A DNA stretch of 64,000 nucleotides, taken from the NCBI RefSeq assembly GCF_017751145.1, contig NZ_CP046640.1, forward strand, positions 1,282,137 to 1,346,136, in the 5' to 3' direction. The notes beneath the pieces are model-generated. The model was given only the letters and a program-made list of their open reading frames with translations, was not told where the DNA came from and did not search any database. The position numbers and the translations under genes were made by a program. Of this stretch, positions 15,461-25,856 are shown one piece after another. Every line of letters starts with the position of its first letter. Position 1 is the first letter of the stretch. This stretch comes from Iocasia fonsfrigidae. GTDB lineage: Bacteria > Bacillota > Halanaerobiia > Halanaerobiales > DTU029.

Positions 15461-16322
15461 TATCTATACACCCCTCCAATCCTTTTGGCAATATCATTTT
15501 TTGTGTTGGGTAACCAAATTCGGTCAACAATTCTGCCTCGGCAAAACCAAAATCCTTTAGGATTTTTCTATACCCCGTATCCGCTTTGTCTCCTTTACGG
15601 AATGTGGTTATACTGATTTGCTTATTTGTCAAAAGTTCACAAATCACCTTATCTAAAAACAATTGGGTAAGTCCCTGGTTTCGATAAAGTGGGTGAACTC
15701 CTAAGAAATCAATACTTCCTGTTTTAAAGGAAATCATCATAATTCCGATAACTATAGAGCCTTCTTTCATAATGAACGCACTATTTTTCTTGATGTAATG
15801 TTTTAGTACCTTGACATGCTTATCTTCTTTAAGCTTGGGAAACCCGTCAATAACAAGGCGTACTAAGTCCATCCAAAGTGGAATATCTGCCTTGGTAGCA
15901 AGCAGGATTTCGCGTTTTGCGTTCGGTTTTTCTTTTAGCAAATCAAGGTGATTGTCAAATTTATATTCAAGCTGTAATGGATAAAACACCTCATTTTTTC
16001 TAAATTGAAGTGGAGATTCTTTGTACATTGCTTTAAAAATAGTGGTAAAAGCCTGTTGGCTTTCATATCCTGCTTTTAAAGCAATATCTATTATTGGTTT
16101 TTCAGAAAACACCAGGAGTTTTGCTGCTTCAGTAATTTGTCGTCGTTGCACATAATCGTGTATTGTCAAGCCAACTGTATCTGTAAACATGCGATGCAGA
16201 TGATATTTTGAATAATTAACAGCGTTTGCAATTAGCTCTAAATCCAATTTTTCTGTAAGATGTTCTTCAATAAATTTAATGACCTCAATTACACTGTCAA
16301 CCCTGCTCAATTCGCAATTCAC
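15453..16322 (-). CDS. AraC-type regulator fused to GNAT acetyltransferase
   Basis: 289 residues. The first 100 form an AraC double helix-turn-helix (VIKFIEEHLTEKLDLELIA..., then AAKLLVFSEKPIIDIALKAGY and FTTIFKAMYKESPLQFRK). Residues about 135-275 look like a GNAT acetyltransferase: IGIMMISFKTGSIDFLGVHP, then the acetyl-CoA loop YRNQGLTQLFLDKV and GYRKILKDFGF. The gene overlaps helD, so the two are one operon and probably one function, for instance antibiotic sensing plus modification. The combination and the different codon flavour compared with neighbours suggest acquisition. Confidence 0.85.
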   Translation of the reverse strand: MNCELSRVDSVIEVIKFIEEHLTEKLDLELIANAVNYSKYHLHRMFTDTVGLTIHDYVQRRQITEAAKLLVFSEKPIIDIALKAGYESQQAFTTIFKAMYKESPLQFRKNEVFYPLQLEYKFDNHLDLLKEKPNAKREILLATKADIPLWMDLVRLVIDGFPKLKEDKHVKVLKHYIKKNSAFIMKEGSIVIGIMMISFKTGSIDFLGVHPLYRNQGLTQLFLDKVICELLTNKQISITTFRKGDKADTGYRKILKDFGFAEAELLTEFGYPTQKMILPKGLEGCIDNE

Positions 16323-16627
16323 CTCCCCGGCATATTAGTATAACAAATTCAAGCACTTCATGTTTTCATCATTCTTGCGCATTTGTGTAATCTTTTAAAT
16401 TGCCTTATCTAAATCTACAATTTTTTTGCTGATAACGCTTAAATTCAATATTTCTTCTATTATCTCCTTTTTAGAGATATAATTAACAGAAAAATATTTT
16501 TTAAAAGAGAAAAGAGAAAAAAATATAGAGAGGGGGCTACTTTATTCAAAGATTTTTCATACTTGTTTTAAAAGAAGGTAAATGATATAATTTTTGTTGG
16601 ATTATTGAAATAATAAATAAAAAGGAT
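16323..16627. other. Intergenic stretch without recognised features
   Basis: AT-rich region between the divergent AraC-GNAT gene and araR. I see no open frame, terminator or inverted repeat of note; it presumably holds the leftward promoter of the AraC-helD pair, which I could not place with confidence. Confidence 0.6.
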
Positions 16628-16656
16628 TTGATTATTTCAAACAAATATAGTATAAT
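16628..16656 (+). promoter_or_regulatory. araR promoter
   Basis: TTGATT (16628-16633), a 17-bp spacer, TATAAT (16651-16656). The AraR-type operator overlaps the -10 box and the start point. Confidence 0.8.
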
Positions 16657-16669
16657 AGTACGTACAAGT
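16654..16669. promoter_or_regulatory. AraR operator at araR (autoregulation)
   Basis: AATAGTACGTACAAGT matches the Bacillus AraR operator ATTTGTACGTACAAAT at 13 of 16 positions, with the symmetric core GTACGTAC intact. It covers the end of the -10 box, so AraR should repress its own gene. Confidence 0.8.
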
Positions 16670-16690
16670 TGTTTGAGGAGGAGCTTTAAA

Positions 16691-17767
16691 TTGGAGAATG
16701 CCAAAAACCTATCTAAGTATATTATTGCTAAGAACTTTTATTTAGATTATATAAATAAAAAAGATTTAACTGGTGGTGAATTACTTCCGTCAGAGTTAGA
16801 GGTATCAAAAAAATTAGAATTTAGCAGGGATACTGTCAGAAGGGCTCTTAATGAACTGGAAAAAGAGGGGTATATTAATAGAGAGAGAGGCAGAGGTACT
16901 TTCTATACCAGGCCGAAAAAACGTTTTGAAGAAAAAAGAGTTGCTATTTTAACTACTTATGTAAGGAACTATATCTTTCCATCGATTATATCGGGGATTG
17001 AAGAGGTAGTAAGTGCCAAACATTATACCCTTACTCTGGCCAATACAAATAATGACCCTGCTCTGGAAAGAGAACATCTACGTAAGATTATTGACTCTGG
17101 TGTTGATGGTTTGATTATCGAGCCTACTAAAAGTGTTGAAAATAAAAATAAGGATTTATATCAGGAAATCTTTAAGGCCGAAATACCCTTTATAATGATT
17201 AATGCTATGTATAAGGAATTAAATACAGCCTATGTGATTTTGGATGATTTGCAGGGTGGTTATATGTCCACAAAATATGTCTTACAGTTAGGACACAGGA
17301 AGATAGCTGGTATTTTCAAAAAGGATGACCTACAGGGAGTCTATCGTAAAAAGGGTTTTGTGAATGCCCTGGAGGAATATGGAATTAATCCTGATGAGAT
17401 TGATATTGGTGGATATTTGACTAATGAGGCTTCTTCATATTCATATTATTACGCAGATAAGATTATTAATAGTGATAAACGTCCGACTGCAATAGTATGT
17501 TATAATGATGAAATTGCGGTAAAAGTAATAGATGCTATTAATGACAATGGATTAAGTATACCAGAAGATATTTCAGTAGTTGGTTATGATGATTCAGTGC
17601 TGGCTACTACTGGTGGTATAAGATTGACCAGTATTAAACACCCGAAGGTAAAAATGGGTAAGAAGGCAGCCAGATTATTGTTTAATATGATTGAAATGGA
17701 TGTTGAACAACCTTCTTTTATTTATGAACCGGAGTTAATTGTTCGTTCATCGTGTAAAGAGATTTAA
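16691..17767 (+). CDS. araR: Arabinose operon repressor AraR
   Basis: 358 residues: an N-terminal GntR winged helix (about 5-70; DLTGGELLPSELEVSKKLEF, SRDTVRRALNELEKEGYI, ERGRGTFY) joined to a LacI/GalR-type sugar-binding domain (VAILTTYVRNYIFPSIISGIEE onward, with VDGLIIEPTKS and ISVVGYDDSVLA). This fusion is diagnostic of AraR. TTG 16691 is taken as start because gaggaggag (16675-16683) lies 7 nt before it. It heads the arabinose cluster and has an AraR-like operator over its own promoter and a second one just after its stop. Confidence 0.93.
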   Translation: MENAKNLSKYIIAKNFYLDYINKKDLTGGELLPSELEVSKKLEFSRDTVRRALNELEKEGYINRERGRGTFYTRPKKRFEEKRVAILTTYVRNYIFPSIISGIEEVVSAKHYTLTLANTNNDPALEREHLRKIIDSGVDGLIIEPTKSVENKNKDLYQEIFKAEIPFIMINAMYKELNTAYVILDDLQGGYMSTKYVLQLGHRKIAGIFKKDDLQGVYRKKGFVNALEEYGINPDEIDIGGYLTNEASSYSYYYADKIINSDKRPTAIVCYNDEIAVKVIDAINDNGLSIPEDISVVGYDDSVLATTGGIRLTSIKHPKVKMGKKAARLLFNMIEMDVEQPSFIYEPELIVRSSCKEI

Positions 17768-17784
17768 AGTATATTTTTGCTGAT

Positions 17785-17800
17785 GGTTGTACGAACAAAT
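17785..17800. promoter_or_regulatory. AraR operator before the arabinose ABC genes
   Basis: GGTTGTACGAACAAAT, 13 of 16 matches to the Bacillus AraR operator consensus, 80 bp upstream of the transporter ATPase gene. A TATATT box follows at 17804-17809, but no good -35 is seen. Control of the transporter operon by AraR is inferred. Confidence 0.75.
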
Positions 17801-17879
17801 AACTATATTTGTAGTTAAGATTGTTGTATATGGTTTCCTGAGTTAAAGTTAAAGACAAAAAAGGGGGTAATTTATTTTC

Positions 17880-19388
17880 ATGGAAAAAGGAAATCCACTT
17901 TTAAAAATTGATGGTATTAGTAAATCTTTTTATGGGACACAGGCCTTAAAAGATGTAAGCCTGGAGATTAGTTCTGGTGAGATTCATGCAATATGTGGTG
18001 AAAATGGTGCCGGAAAATCTACTTTGATGAACGTTATGACAGGGATTATACAGGCAGATTCTGGTGAAATGTATTTTGAAGGAGAAAAGCTGGTAGATTT
18101 GTCTCCCAGGTTATCTCAGGGAAAGGGAATTAGTATTGTTCATCAGGAGTTAAGTCTGTGTCAGCATATGAGTGTTGCTGAGAATATCTTTATGGGACGG
18201 GTTCCTACTAAAAAAAATGAAATCGTTGATTTTAAGAAAATGCGTCAGGATTCTGCTGGGATTTTAGAAAGATTGGCTACTGAGATTGACCCGGCAACAG
18301 CTGTCAGGGATTTGAGTCTATCTCAGCAGCAGATGGTTGAGATAGCTAAGGCATTATCGATTAATACTAAGATACTAATTCTGGATGAACCTACTTCTTC
18401 TTTAACAGATACAGAAGCCCAGACACTATTTAAAAACCTAAGACGTTTAAAAGAAGATGGTATTGCGATATTCTTTATCAGCCACCGCTTAAATGAAATT
18501 TTTGAGATCTGTGATACCTATACTGTTTTAAGGGATGGGGAATTAATAGAAAGTGGTTCTATAAAGGATGTTAGTCCTGATGATATTGTACGCTTAATGG
18601 TAGGGAGAGAATTAAGTAATGCCTATCCAGACAAGGGTACTACTGTGGGAAAGACTGTTTTGGAGGTTAAAAATATCTCTTGTGAGGACTTGTTCTCCAA
18701 TATAAGTTTTTCTGTAAAAGAAAAAGAAATTTTGGGAATATTCGGATTGGTTGGGGCAGGCCGAAGTGAGGTGGCTAGAGCAATTTTTGGAATTGCTCCT
18801 ATAGATGAAGGTGAATTAGTACTCTTTGATCAAGATATCACTTCCAGTGATGTAAATGAAAAAATTGCTGAAGGGCTAGTTTATATTACTGAAGATAGAA
18901 AGACCCAGGGGTTATTTTTAAATATGGATATACAGGCTAATATAATTGCAGCTGACCTTGAACAGGTTAGTAAAGGTAATCTTCTGGATAATAAATTAGA
19001 AAAAAGTTTAAGTAATAAATATGTGGAAGAGATGAATACTCGTTATAGTTCATTAAAGCAACCCGTTAAGAGCCTAAGTGGTGGTAATCAACAAAAGGTA
19101 TTACTGGGAAAATGGTTAGCTGTTAACCCTAGAGTGATTATTCTGGATGAGCCTACCCGGGGTATAGATGTTGGAGCAAAATTTGAGATACACTCTAAAC
19201 TCAGAGAACTATCAGAGAAGGGGCATGGCATAGTTGTTATTTCCTCTGAATTACCTGAAATATTAGGTATTAGTGATCGCATTTTAATAATGCATCAAGG
19301 AGAAATTGTGGGTGAACTCTCTGCAGAAGAGGCCACAGAGGAGAAAATCATGATGTATGCTTCTGGTAGAAAGAGAGAAAAAAACTAG
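17880..19388 (+). CDS. araG: Sugar ABC transporter ATPase, arabinose type
   Basis: 502 residues with two fused ABC domains, as in AraG, RbsA and MglA. The first has Walker [10 protein letters not shown] (about 40-48), signature LSLSQQQ and Walker B ILILDEPTSSL. The second has a degenerate Walker A (GLVGAGRSE), intact LSGGNQQKV and IILDEPTRGIDVGAK. The AraR operator upstream, and the araR/araD/araA context, make arabinose or arabino-oligosaccharide the likely substrate. The ribosome binding site (ggggg) is rather distant (about 12 nt). The permease gene starts 23 bp after its stop. Confidence 0.88.
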   Translation: MEKGNPLLKIDGISKSFYGTQALKDVSLEISSGEIHAICGENGAGKSTLMNVMTGIIQADSGEMYFEGEKLVDLSPRLSQGKGISIVHQELSLCQHMSVAENIFMGRVPTKKNEIVDFKKMRQDSAGILERLATEIDPATAVRDLSLSQQQMVEIAKALSINTKILILDEPTSSLTDTEAQTLFKNLRRLKEDGIAIFFISHRLNEIFEICDTYTVLRDGELIESGSIKDVSPDDIVRLMVGRELSNAYPDKGTTVGKTVLEVKNISCEDLFSNISFSVKEKEILGIFGLVGAGRSEVARAIFGIAPIDEGELVLFDQDITSSDVNEKIAEGLVYITEDRKTQGLFLNMDIQANIIAADLEQVSKGNLLDNKLEKSLSNKYVEEMNTRYSSLKQPVKSLSGGNQQKVLLGKWLAVNPRVIILDEPTRGIDVGAKFEIHSKLRELSEKGHGIVVISSELPEILGISDRILIMHQGEIVGELSAEEATEEKIMMYASGRKREKN

Positions 19389-19411
19389 AATAATAATTGG
19401 GAGGTATTAAA

Positions 19412-20380
19412 ATGGAGAAGGCGAATCAGAGTCTATTTAAAAAAATTATATCTTTTAGAGAAACTTCATTAACTTTAATTATTTTATGTCTTATGCTTAT
19501 CTTAACATTTGTTACCCCGGGTTTTTTAACCAAATATAATATTAATACTACATTAATTGGTTTATCAATGGATGGTATCATGGCTGTTGGTATGGTTCTG
19601 GTTTTGGTTTTAGGGGGGATTGATTTATCTGTTGGTTCTGTTATGGCTCTATCTAATGTTACAGCTGGTATTGTTGCTATGCACTATGGTTTAAATATCT
19701 GGCTTTCTGTTTTAATAGCGATGTTTATATCCATTCTAGCGGGTTTAACAATTGGAAAGCTGATAACCAAAATAAAACTAAATCCCTTTATCACGACTTT
19801 AAGTATGATGTCAATTGCCCGGGGTATAGCCTATATCTTTACTGAAGGGTCACCTGTTAGTTTGGGTGAAATTTCCGTGGTTTTTGATTGGATTGGTAGA
19901 GGGAAAATACTAGGCATACCTAACCCAGGTATAATTCTTTTGTTGATTGTTATTGTAATGGATTTTCTAATGAGGAAGTCTAAGACATTTCGGGAAATTT
20001 ATTATATAGGTTCAAATGAACAGGCTGCTGCATTTTCAGGGATTAATGTTAATAAAAGGAAATTGATGGTTTATATATTGTGTTCCTTTTTATCTGGTTT
20101 AGCAGGGGTTATTACTCTGGCACGTTTTGGTGTTGCTACTCCAACTGCAGGTGTTGGGGCTGAACTTCGTGCAATTGCGGGTGCAGTTATTGGTGGTGCA
20201 AGCCTGAATGGTGGAGAAGGTACTGTTCTGGGGGCATTACTGGGAATAATACTAGTGGCCTTGGTAAATAATGCCCTGGTTTTATTAAATGTATCAGTTT
20301 ACTGGCAGAGTCTTGTTACTGGCCTGGTATTACTAACAGCAGTTATCGTAGATATGAGGGTTCATAACAAGAAAAATTAG
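19412..20380 (+). CDS. araH: Sugar ABC transporter permease, arabinose type
   Basis: 322 residues of the BPD_transp_2 (RbsC/AraH) permease family with about nine membrane helices. Characteristic parts are VLVLGGIDLSVGSVMALSN, the EAA-like loop AAAFSGINVNKRKLMVYI and GAELRAIAGAVIGGASLNGGEGTVLGALLG. I chose ATG 19412 because gggagg lies 7 nt upstream, rather than the TTG at 19397 overlapping that site. It sits between the ATPase and binding-protein genes of the same operon. Confidence 0.9.
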   Translation: MEKANQSLFKKIISFRETSLTLIILCLMLILTFVTPGFLTKYNINTTLIGLSMDGIMAVGMVLVLVLGGIDLSVGSVMALSNVTAGIVAMHYGLNIWLSVLIAMFISILAGLTIGKLITKIKLNPFITTLSMMSIARGIAYIFTEGSPVSLGEISVVFDWIGRGKILGIPNPGIILLLIVIVMDFLMRKSKTFREIYYIGSNEQAAAFSGINVNKRKLMVYILCSFLSGLAGVITLARFGVATPTAGVGAELRAIAGAVIGGASLNGGEGTVLGALLGIILVALVNNALVLLNVSVYWQSLVTGLVLLTAVIVDMRVHNKKN

Positions 20381-20431
20381 GTTAAGGTGATGTGTAACAT
20401 CATTTTAATAAATAAAAAATGGAGGGATAGT

Positions 20432-21415
20432 ATGAAAAAGTATCTATTTTTATTATTGACTGTAGCAGTATTAAGTGTTGGCTTTAGTGGGGTTGTTGCG
20501 GCAAGTCCGTTGCAGGGAAGTGAAGATGATGTCTATTATATGGTTACCTTTGTCTCTGGTATTGAATACTGGAAACCAGCTTTTAAAGGTATGGAAGCAG
20601 CAGCTAAAAACCTTGGTGTTACTGTAAAATATACTGGTGCCAATGATTATGATATTAATCAGCAAGTAACAGTATTAGAACAAGTTATTGCCAAAAAACC
20701 GGCTGGTATACTTTTGACATGTATTAATCCAGATGCCCTTAAAAGACCAATTAATGGGGCTATTGAGCAAGGGATTCCTGTGGTGACCTTTGATGCAGAT
20801 TCACCAAAATCGGATCGTTATTCATTCCTGGCTACTTCAAACTATTCTGCTGGTGTAAAAGCTGCTAGATATCTGGCCGAATTAAATAATGAAAAGGGAG
20901 AAGTAGGACTGATAACAATTCCTGGTCAGTTAAATCATGAAGAAAGGGCTGCTGGATTTAAAGAAACTATTGCCAATGAATATCCTAATATGGAAGTAGC
21001 CTCTGTACAGGATGGCAAATCAGACCAGGCTGCTTCTGCTGCAGCTATGGGAGCTATGCTGCAGGCCCATCCTAATTTAGTAGGTGTCTTTACTACTGAG
21101 GCCTCTACTGGTGTTGGTGCGGCAACTGCTGTAAAAGAGGCTGACAAGGTTGGAGATGTTAACATTATTAGTTTTGATGTTGATAAGGGTACTCTGGATT
21201 TTGTAAAATCTGGTGTAATCGATGCAACAATTGCTCAGGGTACCTGGACAATGGGGTATTGGGGGGAAATGTTCCTTTTCCACCTGGCAAATGACCTTCT
21301 AACTCCAATTGATGGTGATTGGAAGACCGCCAAGGTTGCCCCACTACCTGCTTATGTAGATACTGGTGTTAGCATTGTAACAAAAGATAATGTTGAATAC
21401 TTCTATGGTAAATAA
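20432..21415 (+). CDS. Periplasmic sugar-binding protein, arabinose type
   Basis: 327 residues. A signal peptide (1-24, LFLLLTVAVLSVGFSGVVAA then SP) without a lipobox cysteine suggests a soluble periplasmic protein, unlike the lipoproteins of Gram-positive relatives and consistent with a diderm envelope. The rest is a Peripla_BP_4 fold: YYMVTFVSGIEYWKPAFKGMEAAA, PAGILLTCINPDALKRPIN, GIPVVTFDADSPKSDR. ATG 20432 has ggaggg upstream. It ends the transporter operon, with a strong terminator 16 bp after the stop. Confidence 0.88.
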   Translation: MKKYLFLLLTVAVLSVGFSGVVAASPLQGSEDDVYYMVTFVSGIEYWKPAFKGMEAAAKNLGVTVKYTGANDYDINQQVTVLEQVIAKKPAGILLTCINPDALKRPINGAIEQGIPVVTFDADSPKSDRYSFLATSNYSAGVKAARYLAELNNEKGEVGLITIPGQLNHEERAAGFKETIANEYPNMEVASVQDGKSDQAASAAAMGAMLQAHPNLVGVFTTEASTGVGAATAVKEADKVGDVNIISFDVDKGTLDFVKSGVIDATIAQGTWTMGYWGEMFLFHLANDLLTPIDGDWKTAKVAPLPAYVDTGVSIVTKDNVEYFYGK

Positions 21416-21431
21416 AATATGATAGGAATAA

Positions 21432-21477
21432 GTTTACCACCAATAGGAGTATACTCTTATTGGTGGTAAACTTTTAT
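21432..21477 (+). terminator. Terminator after the arabinose ABC operon
   Basis: Perfect 14-bp stem GTTTACCACCAATA/TATTGGTGGTAAAC (21432-21445 and 21458-21471) followed by TTTTATT. Confidence 0.9.
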
Positions 21478-21574
21478 TAAGTAATGTTTTGTAGATACTT
21501 TTATAATACTTAGTTTAGATGATATATCAGTTAAAAATTAATAAACAATGTAATTAATGGAGGTGTTTATTAAA

Positions 21575-22261
21575 GTGTTAGAAGAATTAAAAGAAATAGT
21601 ATTAGAGGCAAATTTAGAATTAAAACGTAAAAACCTTGTTATTTATACCTGGGGAAATGTAAGTGGAATTAGTCGTGAAGATGGTTTGATTGTAATTAAA
21701 CCCAGCGGAGTTGCTTATGATCAATTAACTGTCGATAAGATGGTAGTGGTTGACCTGGAGGGAAATATAGTAGAAGGCGATCTAAAACCATCTTCTGATA
21801 CTGCTACTCATCTTGTTCTTTATAAAAATTTCAAAGAAATTGGCGGTGTTGTACATACCCATTCTCCAATGGCAACAAGTTGGGCGCAGTCGGGTCGCGA
21901 TATACCCTGTTATGGAACAACCCATGCCGATTATTTTTATCAGGAAATCCCCTGTACAAGAATTATGACTGTCGAGGAAGTGGATAGTGCCTATGAAGTG
22001 TACACTGGTAAGGTTATAGTAGAAAGGTTTAGAGATAAAGATTATAATTATACACCGGGTGTTCTGGTGGCTGGCCATGGGCCTTTTACCTGGGGAATTG
22101 ATCCGGATAATGCTGTTCATAATGGTGTAGTACTGGAAGAGGTAGCTAAAATGGCGCTTAATACTTTTCTCTTAAATAAAACTAGCAAAGGTGTGCCTGA
22201 TTATGTAATGAATAAACATTTTTATCGAAAACATGGGAAAAATGCTTATTATGGACAATAA
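21575..22261 (+). CDS. araD: L-ribulose-5-phosphate 4-epimerase
   Basis: 228 residues, class II aldolase/adducin fold. It converts L-ribulose 5-phosphate to D-xylulose 5-phosphate, the last step of arabinose entry into the pentose phosphate pathway. Seen: [34 protein letters not shown], the metal motif [14 protein letters not shown] with paired His, and [11 protein letters not shown] 21575 is chosen because ggaggtg (21559-21565) overlaps the alternative ATG at 21557. It follows the transporter terminator, so it needs its own promoter; I see no AraR-like site near it. Confidence 0.93.
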   Translation: MLEELKEIVLEANLELKRKNLVIYTWGNVSGISREDGLIVIKPSGVAYDQLTVDKMVVVDLEGNIVEGDLKPSSDTATHLVLYKNFKEIGGVVHTHSPMATSWAQSGRDIPCYGTTHADYFYQEIPCTRIMTVEEVDSAYEVYTGKVIVERFRDKDYNYTPGVLVAGHGPFTWGIDPDNAVHNGVVLEEVAKMALNTFLLNKTSKGVPDYVMNKHFYRKHGKNAYYGQ

Positions 22262-22356
22262 TAGTTAAAATTTTGAATATTTAATATGAATCCTATAGTT
22301 ATAAAGATTAATGAGTTTGACAAATTATTAATAAACAATTAAGGGGGAAGATAGAT

Positions 22357-23847
22357 ATGGTTAGTGTAGATAATTATGAAGTTTGGTTTGTAACAGGTAG
22401 CCAACACTTATATGGTGAAGAGACTTTGCATCAGGTTGCAGAACATAGTAAAAAGATAGTGGAGTTTTTTGATGAAGGGGATAGAATTCCAGTAAAAGTT
22501 ATTTATAAACCAGTAATGACAAATGCAGAAGCAATCAGGGACCTTGTATTAGCAGCAAATGCTAAAAAATCTTGTATAGGTTTAATTACCTGGATGCATA
22601 CCTTTTCTCCAGCGAGAATATGGATACCGGGTTTAACCCTGCTGCAGAAACCTTTTGTTCATCTTCATACCCAGTTTAATAGGGATATACCCTGGTCAGA
22701 GATTGATATGGACTTTATGAATCTTAATCAATCTGCCCATGGTGGTCGGGAATTTGGTTTTATGGCTTCAAGATTACGTAAAAATCGGAAGGTAGTTGTC
22801 GGCTACTGGCAGGATGACACTGTTGTTAAACAACTGTCTGATTGGAGTTTGGTTGCTGCTGCCTGGCAGGATAGTCAAGGTGCCAAGATAGCGCGTTTTG
22901 GTGATAATATGCGGCAGGTAGCTGTTACAGAAGGTGATAAAGTTGAAGCTGAGATAAAATTAGGTTATAATGTTAATGGTTATGCCCTTGGTGATCTTGC
23001 TGCATATGTGAATCAGGTACAGGAGCAGGAGATTAATGATTTGATTGAAGTATATAAGGAAGAGTATAACATTGTTGAAGAATTACTGGTAAATGGCCAG
23101 TATTATGATTCTTTGAGGGAAGCTGCCCGGATTGAAGTAGGTATGAGGGCTTTTCTAGAAGATGGTGATTTTAAGGGGTTTACCACTAATTTTGAAAACC
23201 TCTATGGTTTAAAACAATTACCGGGTCTAGCTGTGCAGCGATTGATGGCTGATGGTTATGGCTTTGGAGCTGAGGGTGACTGGAAGACTGCGGCCTTACT
23301 GCGGGCGATGAAGGTAATGGCTTTAGGGAAAGAAACTGCTTTTATGGAAAATTATACTTATAATCTGCAACCTGGCAATATGCAAGAACTGGGAGCTCAT
23401 ATGTTAGAGGTTTGTCCTTCTATTGCTGCAGCTAAACCTACCGTAGAAATACATCCTTTATCTATTGGTGATAAGGCCGATCCGGTAAGGTTAGTTTTTA
23501 ATGTTGGTCCAGGAAAAGGTTTAAATGCTTCACTTATAGATATGGGTAATAGGTTCCGCCTTCTGGTGAATGAAGTAGAAGTAATTTCACCAGAACATGA
23601 TCTACCGAAGTTGCCAGTAGCCAGAGCCGTCTGGAAACCGCTACCTAATTTGAGGACTGCAGCAGCTGCCTGGATTTTAGCAGGGGGGGCTCATCATTCT
23701 GGTTTTAGTAAGGTGGTAACGGCCGAGATGTTGGAAGATTATGCTGAAATAGCGGATATAGAATTTTTAGTGATTGACTCAGCTACCAAAATAAGAGATT
23801 TCAAGAAAGAGATCAAATGGAACGATATTTACTATAAAATAAGATGA
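22357..23847 (+). CDS. araA: L-arabinose isomerase
   Basis: 496 residues, full length for AraA, interconverting L-arabinose and L-ribulose with Mn2+. Family marks: [16 protein letters not shown] at the N-terminus, [29 protein letters not shown], the metal-site acid in [32 protein letters not shown], and the late GGAHHSGFS with the metal-binding His. It starts 95 bp after araD with a good ribosome binding site (aaggggg). Confidence 0.97.
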   Translation: MVSVDNYEVWFVTGSQHLYGEETLHQVAEHSKKIVEFFDEGDRIPVKVIYKPVMTNAEAIRDLVLAANAKKSCIGLITWMHTFSPARIWIPGLTLLQKPFVHLHTQFNRDIPWSEIDMDFMNLNQSAHGGREFGFMASRLRKNRKVVVGYWQDDTVVKQLSDWSLVAAAWQDSQGAKIARFGDNMRQVAVTEGDKVEAEIKLGYNVNGYALGDLAAYVNQVQEQEINDLIEVYKEEYNIVEELLVNGQYYDSLREAARIEVGMRAFLEDGDFKGFTTNFENLYGLKQLPGLAVQRLMADGYGFGAEGDWKTAALLRAMKVMALGKETAFMENYTYNLQPGNMQELGAHMLEVCPSIAAAKPTVEIHPLSIGDKADPVRLVFNVGPGKGLNASLIDMGNRFRLLVNEVEVISPEHDLPKLPVARAVWKPLPNLRTAAAAWILAGGAHHSGFSKVVTAEMLEDYAEIADIEFLVIDSATKIRDFKKEIKWNDIYYKIR

Positions 23848-24024
23848 ATTTAAAGTTATGATTATTAGAAATATACTGGATGATTTTAGTTATGTTATTG
23901 TCTGGTATAATTAATAGAATAAGAGGTAAACTTTATTAACACCTCGCTTATATAGAGTTTCCCCATTTTTTAACTAAAATATAAAATTAATAGCTAAAAT
24001 TATGGATAAATTGTCCTAAAAAGT

Positions 24025-24082
24025 GAAATGGCCTCCTGCTTTTGGTATAAATTTGTTTAACAACTCAAGAGGAGGCTATTTC
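24025..24082. repeat. Inverted repeat between araA and the kinase gene
   Basis: GAAATGGCCTCCT (24025-24037) pairs with AGGAGGCTATTTC (24070-24082) with one wobble; the loop is 32 nt. It lies in a 400-bp gap (23848-24248) that otherwise has only a weak GAGGT/ACCTC hairpin near 23930 and AT-rich sequence. It may be a terminator-like hairpin after araA, a relic of an insertion-sequence end, or a leader structure for the kinase gene. Confidence 0.5.
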
Positions 24083-24248
24083 CTCTATGATTAAATAGGC
24101 TAAACTTAAAATTCTACTAAATAGGGACTTGAAAATTAGTGACACTTACTATATAGTTATATTAAAATTGCAAAAATACTAAAAATACTTATGAATAATA
24201 ATATACAGAAAATTTTACTTATTATATTAATGACTAGGAGGGTAAATT

Positions 24249-25856
24249 ATGAGTCTTGAATTGAATGAAATTAGAAATGCCATTAATAATGGCCAAACAG
24301 CAATTGGGATTGAATTGGGTTCGACTCGTATTAAAACTGTTCTGATTGGTCCAGACAATACACCGCTTGCTTCTGGCAGTCATGATTGGGAAAATAATTA
24401 TGTCAATAATGTTTGGACATACAGCTTAGAGGATATCTGGGAGGGTGTACAGAATAGTTATCAAGATATGGTCAGCAATGTTAAGGAGCAATTTGGAGTG
24501 TCCATCCAAACCACAGGGGCAATTGGTTTTAGTGGCATGATGCATGGTTATATGGTTTTTGATCAAAACGATAATCTTTTAACACCTTTTCGTACCTGGC
24601 GAAACAATATAACTGGCCAGGCTTCTGAGGAATTGACCAAGTTGTTTAATTATCCTATCCCACAAAGGTGGACTATCGCTCATCTTTATCAAGCTATCTT
24701 AAATAAGGAAGAACATGTCTCAGATATTAGCTATCTAACAACACTGGCTGGTTATATACATTGGAAATTAACCGGACAGAAAGTTTTGGGAATAGGTGAA
24801 GCTTCAGGATATTTTCCTATTGATTTAGAAACGAAGGATTTTAATTCAAAAATGATTGGACAGTTCAATCAACTCATCAGTCCCTTAAATCTCTCATGGC
24901 AATTGGAGGACATTCTGCCAAATGTTTTAGTGGCTGGCACCAAAGCTGGAAAATTGACAGTAGAAGGAGCACGGCTTCTAGATATTACTGGTGAGTTGCA
25001 GTCGGGTATTCCCCTATGTCCGCCTGAAGGTGATGCTGGTACGGGTATGGTGGCTACAAATAGTGTGTCTGTTCGTACTGGTAATGTATCTGCTGGAACA
25101 TCTGTATTTGGAATGATTGTACTGGAAAGAGAATTATCGAAGGTATATTCAGAGATTGACCTGGTGACAACACCTGATGGTAAACTAGTGGCCATGTCTC
25201 ATTCCAATAATTGTACATCTGACCTGGATGCATGGATAGGTCTCTTTGACGAGGCTGCTCAGGCACTGGGTCTTAACTGTGACAAGTCGAAGCTTTATGA
25301 AACTTTTTATAATATGGCATTAGAGGGTGATCCAGATTGTGGTGGTTTATTATCTTATGGCTATATTTCAGGTGAACATATGACTCACTTTGAAGAAGGA
25401 CGTCCTTTGTTTGTACGTTCATCTAATAGTAATTTTAACTTGACTAATTTTATGAGAGTACATTTATTTACCGCCTTAGGTGCTTTGAAAACTGGCTTTA
25501 ATATTCTTTTTAAGAAGGAATCAGTTCGGGTAGATCAAATCCTGGGTCATGGCGGTTTGTTTAAAACAAAGGGAGTAGGCCAGAAGATAATGGCTGCTGC
25601 CCTTAATGTCCCTGTAGCTGTTATGGAAACTGCTGGAGAGGGTGGAGCCTGGGGTATTGCTTTGCTTGGTTCTTATATGATTAATCGAGAAGAAAACGAA
25701 TCATTGGTTGATTTCCTTAAAGAAAAGGTTTTTTCCGGGAAGATGGGAGAATCTATTACTCCTAATCCATCAGATGTTGCAGGTTTTAACGAATTCATGA
25801 AACGTTATAATCAAGGACTTGCTATTGAAAGAGCTGCAGTGGATAATCTGAAATAA
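24249..25856 (+). CDS. araB: FGGY carbohydrate kinase, probable L-ribulokinase
   Basis: 535 residues with the FGGY fold: the ATP phosphate-1 loop [15 protein letters not shown], the [14 protein letters not shown] segment, [14 protein letters not shown], the phosphate-2 block [24 protein letters not shown] and adenosine motif [20 protein letters not shown]. This branch matches the araB-type kinases of clostridia and Thermotogae rather than the enterobacterial AraB, and it supplies the step between araA and araD in this cluster. Xylulokinase or another ketose kinase is the alternative. ATG 24249 has aggaggg upstream. Confidence 0.82.
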   Translation: MSLELNEIRNAINNGQTAIGIELGSTRIKTVLIGPDNTPLASGSHDWENNYVNNVWTYSLEDIWEGVQNSYQDMVSNVKEQFGVSIQTTGAIGFSGMMHGYMVFDQNDNLLTPFRTWRNNITGQASEELTKLFNYPIPQRWTIAHLYQAILNKEEHVSDISYLTTLAGYIHWKLTGQKVLGIGEASGYFPIDLETKDFNSKMIGQFNQLISPLNLSWQLEDILPNVLVAGTKAGKLTVEGARLLDITGELQSGIPLCPPEGDAGTGMVATNSVSVRTGNVSAGTSVFGMIVLERELSKVYSEIDLVTTPDGKLVAMSHSNNCTSDLDAWIGLFDEAAQALGLNCDKSKLYETFYNMALEGDPDCGGLLSYGYISGEHMTHFEEGRPLFVRSSNSNFNLTNFMRVHLFTALGALKTGFNILFKKESVRVDQILGHGGLFKTKGVGQKIMAAALNVPVAVMETAGEGGAWGIALLGSYMINREENESLVDFLKEKVFSGKMGESITPNPSDVAGFNEFMKRYNQGLAIERAAVDNLK

